Source of the DNA: an uncultured Oscillospiraceae bacterium
GTDB taxonomy: Bacteria; Bacillota; Clostridia; Oscillospirales; Oscillospiraceae
DNA length: 6,184 bases
NCBI GenBank assembly: GCA_900751035.1
Contig: CAADSF010000227.1
Span: forward strand, 1-6,184
Direction: 5' to 3'
The position numbers and the translations under genes are program-made. Below, in pieces: positions 1-5,614 of this stretch (positions are counted from its first letter, which is position 1; every line of letters starts with the position of its first letter). The notes beneath the pieces are model-generated. The model ran no database searches and was not told where the DNA came from. It saw only the letters and a list, made by a program, of their open reading frames with translations.

Positions 1-12
1 TGATGCCCCGCA
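1..12. repeat. Terminal direct repeat, left copy
   Basis: The first 12 bases, TGATGCCCCGCA, are identical to the last 12 bases of the window (6173-6184). An exact 12-base match at both extreme ends is unlikely by chance, since there are about 17 million possible 12-mers. Both copies lie in the same kind of place, the untranslated part between the transposase stop and the right inverted repeat of an IS5-type element. This suggests that the window closes on itself, or that it runs from a point in one IS copy to the same point in the next. Confidence 0.9.
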
Positions 13-96
13 AACAGAAAACAAAAGATTTCTTTATAAATTCTGGCAGCTCCTGCTATACCGAACCTTTTATAAGCCTGTTATGCGGTGTTGCCT
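1..96 (+). mobile_element. Right end of an IS5-family element (continues from the right edge of the window)
   Basis: This stretch holds no credible gene. It starts with the 12 bases that also end the window, and it contains at 84-97 the sequence TGCGGTGTTGCCTT. That is the inverted complement, 13 of 14 bases, of AAGGCAAAACCGCA at 5554-5567 upstream of the truncated transposase. I therefore read 1-96 as the 3' untranslated part and right terminus of the same IS. The outer flank begins TTTAA at 96-100, close to the TTAA at 5552-5555 that flanks the left end, as expected for IS5-type target duplication of a YTAR-like site. The exact terminal base is uncertain by one or two positions. The assignment depends on the inverted repeat match and the end overlap, not on a database hit. 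Confidence 0.65.
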
Positions 97-97
97 T
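84..97 (-). repeat. Right terminal inverted repeat of the IS
   Basis: TGCGGTGTTGCCTT, read on the minus strand as AAGGCAACACCGCA, matches AAGGCAAAACCGCA at 5554-5567 with a single mismatch. The similarity continues weakly inward (both continue with an A-rich stretch). It lies 25 bases beyond the MATE stop codon, so the IS sits directly downstream of that gene. Confidence 0.65.
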
Positions 98-122
98 TAA
101 TATTTTGGGGAACTTAGCGTTT

Positions 123-1604
123 TCATATGGAAGCATCCTTCCCGTCAGGCTGCAAAGAATGGTGGAGCAAGTCATTTGCGGGAAAAGCAGCCGTTTGCGC
201 CGCCACCAAGCTTTCCTGCGCATTGACCCTGCGCATGACGCTGCGCAGGACGGGAACGGCGAGCAGCAGCGTGAGAAGGTCGGCGACGGCCTGAATCGTT
301 GCTACGCCATATGCGCCGAGCAAAGCGGCGGAAAGGTGAACAAACGGCAGAAAGCAGCTTCCCTGCCGCGCTGTGGAAAGAAGTAGAGCACCTTTTGCGT
401 CGCCAATGCCGGCACAGAACATATTTACGACCGCGACCCAGCCGTGAATCGGAAGCGCCAAGCATTGGGCGCGAATGCACAGCGCACCGATCTGCTGCAT
501 CTGAGGGTCGGCCTGAGCAAAAAGGTCGATGGCCGGATAGGCGAAGGCAAAAAGAAAGACGCCCATGGCCGCGCTGCCCAGCAGAACGGCTCGTGCGGCA
601 AAGCGGTAGCTTTTACGCACTCTGTCATAGTCCGCAACGCCCCAGTTGAATCCGGCCACAGGCTGAAATCCCGAACCAAAGCCCAGCACGATACCGAAGG
701 GAAACATCATAACTTTCGTGGAGACGCCGATTCCCGCGAGTACAGAATCCGAAACACCGCCTGCAATACGGTTGAGAATGATGGCGGCAATTACGGCAAG
801 CCCGTTTCTGAACAAGGAGGACGAGCCGACGAAAATAATTTGCGTTATAATGCTCTTGCTGAAGCGAAACAGCCGCAGCGAGATATGCAGAAAGCTTTTT
901 CCGGAAAAGTAGGGATAGATCAGGATTGCAAAGCTGACAAGCTTGGAAATCGCCGTAGCCAGCGATGCGCCGGCAACGCCCATATCGAGAACAAAAATAA
1001 AGATCGGATCCAAAAAGCAGTTGAGAATGCCGCCCAAGCCCATACCGACCATGGCCAGCATAGCCGCGCCCTCCGCCCGCAGGCATTGATTCATCACAAA
1101 ATTTGCTGCCATAAAGGGTGCGACCATCAGCACATAAACCGCATAATCCATCGCATAATTCCGACAGGTGTCCGTTGAGCCCAAAAGTCGTACCATAGGC
1201 TCCATAAAAACGCTGCCGAGTAATGTTACGATAAGGCCAAATCCGGCCGCCAGAAAAAAAGCGGTGGAAAGCACGCAGCTAGCCTCCTTTTCCTCCTTTG
1301 CGCCCAGCAGTCTTGCAATATAGCTGTTTGCACCAATCGCCAGCATGGAGCCGGTCATCATAATGATCTGATCCAGGGAGCTGTTGACGCTTACGGCTGC
1401 GGTCGCGTTGGTCCCGAGGGAGCTGACGAAATAGGTATCTGTCAGCGAGTAGACCGAGTTAATGAGGAAGGCAATAATGGTCGGCGTGGCCATCCGCATG
1501 ATCAACTTGGGGAGAGGCTGCGTGAGCATGAGATCTTTTCTGCTCTCGGCTGTAGAGGAAAATTTCATCGTTATCATCTGCTTTTCTTTGAATTTTCTGC
1601 GCAT
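123..1604 (-). CDS. MATE-family multidrug/sodium (or proton) antiporter
   Basis: A 493-residue polytopic membrane protein of the MATE (multi-antimicrobial extrusion) family, which exports cationic drugs, metabolites or dyes across the cell membrane against a Na+ or H+ gradient. The family signature begins near residue 29 (QPLPKLIMRMATPTIIAFLI) and continues through the first membrane helix with DTYFVSSLG at 56-64 and GANSYIARLLG at 91-101. About twelve hydrophobic segments follow, as is usual. Family members are typically about 440-470 residues, so the N-terminal extension and the polar C-terminal tail (from about residue 460) are slightly long. The start is uncertain. The ATG at 1604 has GAGGAG only one base upstream, which is too close to be ideal. 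In-frame ATGs at 1577 and 1568 lack a clear ribosome binding site. The substrate cannot be told from sequence. No terminator is visible between its stop and the IS end at about 96. Confidence 0.93.
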   Translation of the reverse strand: MRRKFKEKQMITMKFSSTAESRKDLMLTQPLPKLIMRMATPTIIAFLINSVYSLTDTYFVSSLGTNATAAVSVNSSLDQIIMMTGSMLAIGANSYIARLLGAKEEKEASCVLSTAFFLAAGFGLIVTLLGSVFMEPMVRLLGSTDTCRNYAMDYAVYVLMVAPFMAANFVMNQCLRAEGAAMLAMVGMGLGGILNCFLDPIFIFVLDMGVAGASLATAISKLVSFAILIYPYFSGKSFLHISLRLFRFSKSIITQIIFVGSSSLFRNGLAVIAAIILNRIAGGVSDSVLAGIGVSTKVMMFPFGIVLGFGSGFQPVAGFNWGVADYDRVRKSYRFAARAVLLGSAAMGVFLFAFAYPAIDLFAQADPQMQQIGALCIRAQCLALPIHGWVAVVNMFCAGIGDAKGALLLSTARQGSCFLPFVHLSAALLGAYGVATIQAVADLLTLLLAVPVLRSVMRRVNAQESLVAAQTAAFPANDLLHHSLQPDGKDASI

Positions 1605-1716
1605 TCTCCTCAGAGAGACCTTGCGCAGGGCGTGTGCGCCAGTGCGCTTTGCCCGGCGGACATTTTTAAACGATCCGTCCGCCGTGGCTTTTGACGAAAT
1701 CTGCCGCGCACAGACC
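1605..1716 (-). promoter_or_regulatory. Leader region of the MATE gene with an 8-bp inverted repeat
   Basis: Between the operon terminator and the MATE start lies about 110 bases without a gene. It contains a perfect 8-bp inverted repeat, CGGCGGAC (1654-1661) and GTCCGCCG (1677-1684), with a 15-base AT-containing loop. No T-tract follows on either strand, so it is not a standard terminator. It could be an operator or a leader hairpin. I see no convincing -35/-10 pair for the MATE gene here, so transcription may start from a weak promoter or by read-through of the upstream terminator. Confidence 0.4.
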
Positions 1717-1717
1717 C

Positions 1718-1756
1718 AAAAAGAAGATGGTTAATTGTTGAAATTAACCATCTTCT
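1718..1756 (-). terminator. Rho-independent terminator of the yjiH-yjiG-amidohydrolase operon
   Basis: A perfect 15-bp inverted repeat (1722-1736 and 1742-1756, arm AGAAGATGGTTAATT) with a 5-base loop lies 23 bases beyond the amidohydrolase stop. On the minus strand the hairpin is followed directly by a short run of T (complement of 1718-1722). On the plus strand no T-tract follows, so it acts for the minus-strand operon. The stem is AT-rich and the T-run short, so some read-through into the MATE gene is possible. Confidence 0.8.
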
Positions 1757-1779
1757 CTTGCTGTTCAGATCACACCCGA

Positions 1780-3213
1780 TCAAACCGTACCGGGTTTAAG
1801 ATCCTTGGGGAGCGGATTGATGTACGGACGCTCGGCAATGGCCTGCTGGTATTCCTTCTTCGCTTCCTCGAGCAGGTCGGAATCCGTCAGGATATCCAGC
1901 GCGGTGAGAGACAGCGTTTGGCCTGCGCAAATCATGCCGGCGTGGCCAATGTGGTTGCCGGAGCAGACTACCTGCTGCCAAGAATGATTGGCGCTGCCAA
2001 TGCTTTGTGCCGTCGCCAGAAGCTGGCACATGGGTGCCTGCCAGCTCACATCGCCGGAATCGGTCGAATAGGGAGAAACGATGCCCTCCTGCAGATTCTC
2101 GGAGATGTCCTCGTAGAGATCCATATGGGAGTATTTGGGATCAAACACTCCGCACATCTTCATGTTCTGAACGCGATCACTGACGGTAACGTCCCTGTTG
2201 ATTGCGGTGGCAAAGGCGCGATCTTCCTCTGTAAATACCGGCGGGCCGACGCGATCTTTGAGCGTCTTAAGCATCCGGCGGCACAGCGTGTGATTCGGCA
2301 GCGTATCCGAAGAACCGGAAACGACGACGATCTCCTCCTGCGTTTCGGTCATCAGCGCCGCGCCCTGCGCAATTTTATCCATGCGTTTTCTGATTTCGTG
2401 TACATCGGACATGTGCGGCGCTCTGACATAATACCAGATCTCCGCGTAGTCGGGGACGATGTTCGGGGCGCGACCGCCGTCCGTGACAACGGAATGGATG
2501 CGCACATCGCTTGTGACGTGTTCACGCAGATAGTTTACACCGACGTCCATCAGAATGGCCGCGTCCAAAGCGCTTCTTCCCAAATGGGGTGCCGTGCCGG
2601 CATGAGAGGTTTTGCCATGGAAGCGGTAGCGAACGGACACCATTGCCATGGACGCCGAGACGCTGACAAAGGTCGCGCTGTTCGGATGCCAGCGGACAAG
2701 AGCATCAATGCCGTCAAAGACGCCGTCGCGCACCATAAAGACCTTGGCGGCGCCGCCTTCTTCCGCGGGACAGCCAAAATAGCGCAGCGTTCCGTGAATC
2801 CCGTTTTCCTCCATAGCGCACTTTGCCGAAATGGCGGCAGACATACTGCCGACGCCGAGCAGATTATGCCCGCAGCCGTGACCGTTCTTTCCGGTGGGCT
2901 TTTTCTCCGTGCACAGTTCATTGCCCAAACCCGGCAGCGCATCATATTCGCCGACAAAAGCGATAACGGGGCCTTCACCGTTGCTCCACTCCGCGACAAA
3001 GGAGGTGGGCAGACCGTCAACCACGCCGGTACGAACCGTAAAGCCCTCTTTCTTGAACTCCTCCGTCAGCGTTGCCATGGATTCAAATTCGGTGAATTTT
3101 ACTTCAGCAATATTCCAAATCTTATCGCTCAGAGCGGTAATGCGGGCCTCGTTTTCGCTGTACCACTTCTTTACGCTCGATTCTGCGCGGGACATGATTG
3201 TTGAATTATCCAT
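1780..3213 (-). CDS. M20-family amidohydrolase, AbgB-like (p-aminobenzoyl-glutamate hydrolase subunit B family)
   Basis: A 477-residue cytosolic metallo-hydrolase of peptidase family M20 that cleaves an amide bond in an N-acyl or peptide-like amino acid. Its length and sequence follow E. coli AbgB (about 481 residues) throughout. Visible marks are VGEYDALPG at 87-95, the metal-binding GHGCGHN at 111-117, PAEEGG with the catalytic glutamate pair at 149-154, and WHP at 175-177. The lid/dimerisation region has SHAGTAPHLGRSALDA at 203-218, then IAQGAALMTET at 281-291, STDSGDVSW at 383-391 and GHAGM at 423-427. All expected metal-ligand motifs are present, so it should be active. There is no signal peptide. 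The ATG has GAGGT four bases upstream. It is the last gene of the operon, 37 bases after the yjiG-like gene. No AbgA subunit or AbgT transporter gene lies in the window, so the substrate need not be p-aminobenzoyl-glutamate. I withhold the symbol abgB for that reason. Confidence 0.93.
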   Translation of the reverse strand: MDNSTIMSRAESSVKKWYSENEARITALSDKIWNIAEVKFTEFESMATLTEEFKKEGFTVRTGVVDGLPTSFVAEWSNGEGPVIAFVGEYDALPGLGNELCTEKKPTGKNGHGCGHNLLGVGSMSAAISAKCAMEENGIHGTLRYFGCPAEEGGAAKVFMVRDGVFDGIDALVRWHPNSATFVSVSASMAMVSVRYRFHGKTSHAGTAPHLGRSALDAAILMDVGVNYLREHVTSDVRIHSVVTDGGRAPNIVPDYAEIWYYVRAPHMSDVHEIRKRMDKIAQGAALMTETQEEIVVVSGSSDTLPNHTLCRRMLKTLKDRVGPPVFTEEDRAFATAINRDVTVSDRVQNMKMCGVFDPKYSHMDLYEDISENLQEGIVSPYSTDSGDVSWQAPMCQLLATAQSIGSANHSWQQVVCSGNHIGHAGMICAGQTLSLTALDILTDSDLLEEAKKEYQQAIAERPYINPLPKDLKPGTV

Positions 3214-3250
3214 TTATACCTCACTTTCTTATCAATCGTGGAAAAACGAG

Positions 3251-3751
3251 TTACACGCCGAGGATAACGCGCATCAGAAGGCCGGCGATGGCGGCGCAGA
3301 TAACGCTGATCACAAGGTTAACGCCATACTGCTTGCCGGGGACATCGGCGACGGAAAGCATACGGCCGAGGAACTGAACGCCGCTGCCGACGCACACGAG
3401 CATCGGGCAGATAATGGCGATCTGCTCGCCGCTCATTACGCCGTTAGTGGCAAGCGCAGCGGCCGATGCGCAGCTGCTGACGAGGCTGAAGAAGCTGGTC
3501 AGGATGCAGGCGACCGCTTCGCCAGGCAAATTGAAAATACCCATGATCGGGGAAAAGACCTTGCCGAGAACGGTCATAATGCCAGAGACCTGAAGAATCT
3601 GGGTGAGAAGATACCCGAAAATAGCGCCGGGAACAAGGCCGTTGAGCCACATGTTGACACCGCGCTTGCCGCCATCGAGAAAAACGTCAATAAAGCCCTT
3701 TTTCTTAGCGGGAGCAGCCGCAGTCGTTTGAACGTTCTTTTTTTCTTCCAT
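3251..3751 (-). CDS. yjiG: YjiG-like membrane protein (nucleoside-recognition/Gate domain, SpmB type)
   Basis: A 166-residue integral membrane protein resembling E. coli YjiG. After a short charged, Ala/Lys-rich N-terminus (1-18) comes the family opening FIDVFLDGGKRGVNMWLNGLVPG (20-42), given here in outline. The conserved LPGEAV follows at 75-80, then the small-residue segment around SSCASAAALATNGVMSG (82-98) and VGSGVQFLGR (121-130), with about four membrane helices. Paired YjiH/YjiG proteins are thought to form a small transporter or permease, but their substrate is not established. The gene starts 13 bases after the yjiH-like stop, and its ribosome binding site AGAGGT lies at 3758-3763, inside that gap and the end of the upstream gene, so translation is probably coupled. 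The adjacent hydrolase suggests uptake of the hydrolase substrate. Confidence 0.87.
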   Translation of the reverse strand: MEEKKNVQTTAAAPAKKKGFIDVFLDGGKRGVNMWLNGLVPGAIFGYLLTQILQVSGIMTVLGKVFSPIMGIFNLPGEAVACILTSFFSLVSSCASAAALATNGVMSGEQIAIICPMLVCVGSGVQFLGRMLSVADVPGKQYGVNLVISVICAAIAGLLMRVILGV

Positions 3752-3764
3752 AATTACACCTCTT

Positions 3765-4433
3765 TCACTGAGCCAAGCTCTTTTTTGCCTTGCGGTCTTC
3801 GGTGAGATACAGATACAGTCTCATCAGGTTTGCAGCGACGACCTTCATCAGCAGGATGACCAGAAGGACTGTGCCCGTCGAGCAGGGAAGGAAAGGCACA
3901 AGGATCAGGCAGTTGCTGAAGAATCTGCCGATGGGAGCGGCCGCGGTGAAGATCGAGGCGGCCAAAATGTTTCTGTCTCTTTCGGTGATCGCGCCGGAGT
4001 CGTAAGCACTCTTGCAAATCGCTGCGCTGGAGTCGGAGCTTTGCAGGTTGGCAATGAAGGAAAGCCCGCAGGCACCGCTCATGCCCATGACCGGTTTCAT
4101 AATCGGGCTGAGCAGCTTGCGTGCGGCGGCAAGTCCTTTATAGTGGTCGACGCAGTTCATAAATGCGATGCCGAGAATGACGCCGGGTGCAATGGTAAGA
4201 ACCTGGTTGAAGCCGTTGTTGACGCCGGAGCCGCCTTTACCCATAATGCCGGCGGAAAAGGCGTCTTCGGAAATCTTACCAAATGTGCCGAGCCATGTCT
4301 GATAGTCGAGAACCTGCAGGCCATTGGTAAATTTACCAAAGATACCCGAAAAGGCTACAACTGCAAGGATCAGCCATAGGTAACCTCCGATGCCAATTTT
4401 CTCTTTTTCGAGCAGACTATTTTTTTGCTCCAA
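3765..4433 (-). CDS. yjiH: YjiH-like membrane protein (nucleoside-recognition/Gate domain)
   Basis: A 222-residue integral membrane protein matching E. coli YjiH in length and character, and the first gene of the operon. A first helix lies at about 16-36, with further helices near 78-95, 155-180 and 183-205. The central Gate-type motif PVMGMSGACGLSFIANLQSS is at 114-133, followed by DSSAA and an AYDSGAITERD segment. I place the start at a TTG (4433) because a full AGGAGG lies nine bases upstream and no better ATG exists. In E. coli the yjiH-yjiG pair stands next to iadA, a peptidase gene. Here the third gene is an M20 amidohydrolase. This supports a role of the pair in import of an amide or peptide-like compound, which is inference. 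Confidence 0.87.
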   Translation of the reverse strand: MEQKNSLLEKEKIGIGGYLWLILAVVAFSGIFGKFTNGLQVLDYQTWLGTFGKISEDAFSAGIMGKGGSGVNNGFNQVLTIAPGVILGIAFMNCVDHYKGLAAARKLLSPIMKPVMGMSGACGLSFIANLQSSDSSAAICKSAYDSGAITERDRNILAASIFTAAAPIGRFFSNCLILVPFLPCSTGTVLLVILLMKVVAANLMRLYLYLTEDRKAKKSLAQ

Positions 4434-4448
4434 AATGATACACCTCCT
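4431..4448 (-). promoter_or_regulatory. Ribosome binding site that fixes the TTG start of yjiH
   Basis: On the minus strand AGGAGG (complement of 4443-4448) is followed after nine bases by TTG (complement of 4431-4433). There is no ATG or GTG at a suitable distance in frame, so TTG is the start codon. Confidence 0.85.
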
Positions 4449-4449
4449 A

Positions 4450-4481
4450 AATTATTTCGCCCGTAAGTGGCTGAAATAATT
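4450..4481. repeat. Perfect 9-bp inverted repeat upstream of the yjiH ribosome binding site
   Basis: AATTATTTC (4450-4458) and GAAATAATT (4473-4481) are exact inverted complements separated by 14 bases. The right arm overlaps the proposed minus-strand -10 box (4479-4484) and the left arm ends beside the Shine-Dalgarno sequence. It could be an operator covering -10 and start of transcription. If transcription starts farther upstream, it could be an mRNA hairpin next to the ribosome binding site. Confidence 0.6.
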
Positions 4482-4507
4482 GTCGCACAGTTGATTATTA
4501 AAAGCAA
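4479..4507 (-). promoter_or_regulatory. Candidate promoter of the yjiH-yjiG-amidohydrolase operon
   Basis: On the minus strand TTGCTT (complement of 4502-4507) and GACAAT (complement of 4479-4484) are separated by 17 bases. Spacing is ideal but the boxes are only moderate matches to the housekeeping consensus. A competing candidate is TTCATC-17-TATAAA farther upstream, whose -10 box overlaps the ATAGTGGCAA copy at 4545-4554. Confidence 0.4.
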
Positions 4508-4544
4508 TAGACAGTTGCCGGGGTGTTTTTTTGAAAAAATTTTT

Positions 4545-4629
4545 ATAGTGGCAATTTTTTTACCGATGAAGAAACTAGAGGTTAACTATGCGGCTTTTTC
4601 GTTTTTTTTAAAATCAAGCATAGTGGCAA
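4545..4629. repeat. Two direct copies of ATAGTGGCAA
   Basis: The 10-mer ATAGTGGCAA occurs at 4545-4554 and again at 4620-4629, in the same orientation, 75 bases apart, both inside the divergent promoter region. The flanking bases differ. It could be a regulator binding site present twice. It is not itself palindromic. Confidence 0.5.
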
Positions 4630-4664
4630 ATAATCGCAATTTCGCCTGATTTAGAGCGTTTTTA

Positions 4665-4685
4665 AAATAATATCTTGCATTATTT
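4665..4685. repeat. 7-bp inverted repeat across the -35 box of the DUF5058 promoter
   Basis: AAATAAT (4665-4671) and ATTATTT (4679-4685) are exact inverted complements with a 7-base centre. The -35 box TTGCAT (4675-4680) lies within it. The position is that of a classical operator. The half-site AAATAAT is the same as in the repeat at 4450-4481, but with the arms in opposite order. Because the spacer is AT-rich, chance occurrence is possible. Confidence 0.45.
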
Positions 4686-4703
4686 ATAGAAATTTCATAT
4701 AAT
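4675..4703 (+). promoter_or_regulatory. Strong housekeeping-type promoter for the DUF5058 gene
   Basis: TTGCAT (4675-4680), a 17-base spacer and a perfect TATAAT (4698-4703) form a near-ideal vegetative promoter. Transcription would start at about 4710, giving a leader of roughly 100 bases before the TTG start at 4812. Confidence 0.8.
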
Positions 4704-4800
4704 TTGTTTACCGGAAGACAAAATCGACTTTTCTGTAAACAGCATGTTTCAAGCAAAGATCAAATCCCCCGCGCAAGTTTGTGTGGTCAACAGACCGGAA

Positions 4801-4814
4801 AGGAGACTATTTTG
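4801..4814 (+). promoter_or_regulatory. Ribosome binding site deciding the TTG start of the DUF5058 gene
   Basis: AGGAG (4801-4805), preceded by GGAA, is followed after six bases by TTG (4812-4814). The longer in-frame reading from ATG 4704 would begin at the end of the -10 box, so it is not the start. Confidence 0.85.
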
Positions 4815-5546
4815 TTAACCGAAACACTTAAACAGGCCAACAGCTTGCAAATGTGGCTATGCTGTGCGCCCCTCGTACTTCTGGTGCTTTTCCAGGCATG
4901 GATATTCTGGCGTCTTGGTATGAAATACAAACGGGAATTTTCCATCACCCCGCAGGACGTACGGACGTCGCTGCGCTCAGGCATTATTTCAACGCTGGGG
5001 CCGGCACTCTCCGTTTTTGCGGTGGGTTTGGGACTTATGACCGGCATCGGCGCTCCGCTGACGCTGTCCCGACTCAGCGTGATCGGCAATTCGATGTATG
5101 AAAGTTTTTCCGCGCAGTATGCCGCCAGTGCTGTCGGCACTGCTTTGGGCGCCGCCGATTTTTCCATGAAGGCGTTTACCTGCTGCATTTTTACCATGAA
5201 TTTGGGCGGCATTGCCATGCTGATACTTCCGCTGGTTTTTCTTCGCCCGGTGGATATGGCCACAAACAAGGTGATGAAGTCGGGAAGCGGTACGCTTGGC
5301 AAGACGCTTGGAATCAGCGCAACGCTCGGTTCCTTCGGCTATACGGCGCTGAACTATTTCTGCAATTCCAAAGGCACGCTGCTCGGCGAGTATCATCCGA
5401 AGTATGTCGTTTCCGTTCTGGTCGGTGCCGGAACAATGGCGGTATTTTCCGTCCTTGCAAAGAAGAAAAATGTAAAATGGCTGCGAGAGTGGTCTCTTGC
5501 GTTCGCCGTAATTCTCGGCGCCGTAGCAACCGTCTTTGTCGGCTGA
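4812..5546 (+). CDS. DUF5058-type integral membrane protein
   Basis: A 244-residue membrane protein that I assign, from memory of the family, to DUF5058 (small membrane proteins mostly from Clostridia, no established function). Hydrophobic segments lie at about 14-34, 57-80, 121-143, 165-180, 198-215 and 227-243. A charged loop lies at 36-52 and a Pro/Gly-rich stretch (GPALSVFAVGLGLMTGIGAP) at 63-82. The C-terminal half has GTLGKTLGISATLGSFGYTA at 160-179 and GEYHPKYVVSV at 192-202. No signal peptide beyond the first helix is seen. The gene is divergent from the yjiH-yjiG-amidohydrolase operon and has its own strong promoter. A shared regulator and a common transport role are plausible but unproven. 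No terminator follows: an IS begins ten bases after the stop and may have separated the gene from its own. Confidence 0.8.
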   Translation: MLTETLKQANSLQMWLCCAPLVLLVLFQAWIFWRLGMKYKREFSITPQDVRTSLRSGIISTLGPALSVFAVGLGLMTGIGAPLTLSRLSVIGNSMYESFSAQYAASAVGTALGAADFSMKAFTCCIFTMNLGGIAMLILPLVFLRPVDMATNKVMKSGSGTLGKTLGISATLGSFGYTALNYFCNSKGTLLGEYHPKYVVSVLVGAGTMAVFSVLAKKKNVKWLREWSLAFAVILGAVATVFVG

Positions 5547-5553
5547 TATAATT

Positions 5554-5567
5554 AAGGCAAAACCGCA
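5554..5567 (+). repeat. Left terminal inverted repeat of the IS
   Basis: AAGGCAAAACCGCA matches, inverted, TGCGGTGTTGCCTT at 84-97 in 13 of 14 positions. The likely first base of the element is G5556, preceded by TTAA (5552-5555), a YTAR-type target as used by members of the IS5 group. It lies about 50-60 bases upstream of the transposase start, a normal distance. Confidence 0.65.
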
Positions 5568-5614
5568 CAAAAAAGATCTGAGCAGAATTGCGGAAAATGT
5601 GATATAGTTTTCTC

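Larger units (their letters stand above)
4434..4811. other. AT-rich divergent regulatory spacer of 378 bases
   Basis: No credible gene lies here. A 60-codon open frame (4467-4649) lacks a ribosome binding site and has low-complexity sequence. The region carries a strong plus-strand promoter, a weaker minus-strand promoter candidate, two inverted repeats built from AAATAAT-type half-sites, and a repeated ATAGTGGCAA. This spacer is much richer in A and T than the genes on either side. The leader of the DUF5058 gene (about 4710-4811) contains a TGTTTAC/GTAAACA inverted repeat (4705-4711, 4735-4741) and a short GGTC-AACA-GACC hairpin (4785-4796). I do not recognise a known riboswitch. Confidence 0.7.

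Noticed and set aside
3..386. Plus-strand open frame near the left edge
   Set aside because: It runs across the IS end and into the MATE gene antisense, with no ribosome binding site and no recognisable domain.
444..1178. Plus-strand open frame of 244 codons inside the MATE gene
   Set aside because: It is opposite a well-supported MATE protein, polar and without any family likeness.
1735..3204. Long open frame on the plus strand (489 codons) opposite the amidohydrolase
   Set aside because: The minus-strand frame matches AbgB over its whole length with catalytic motifs. The plus-strand translation has no recognisable family and a Cys/His/Arg-rich antisense composition, and it begins in the terminator hairpin without a ribosome binding site.
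2894..3805. Plus-strand open frame of 303 codons across the yjiG-like gene
   Set aside because: It is antisense to the start of the hydrolase and to the yjiG-like gene. Its composition (Ala, Asp, His, Asn-rich) is typical of an antisense shadow.
4467..4649. Small open frame of 60 codons in the divergent spacer
   Set aside because: It has no Shine-Dalgarno sequence and a low-complexity Phe/Lys-rich translation, and it covers the promoter-like elements.
5563..5593. CCGCA...TGCGG inverted repeat as a terminator for the DUF5058 gene
   Set aside because: The stem is five bases with a 21-base loop and no following T-run, and it lies within the IS left end.
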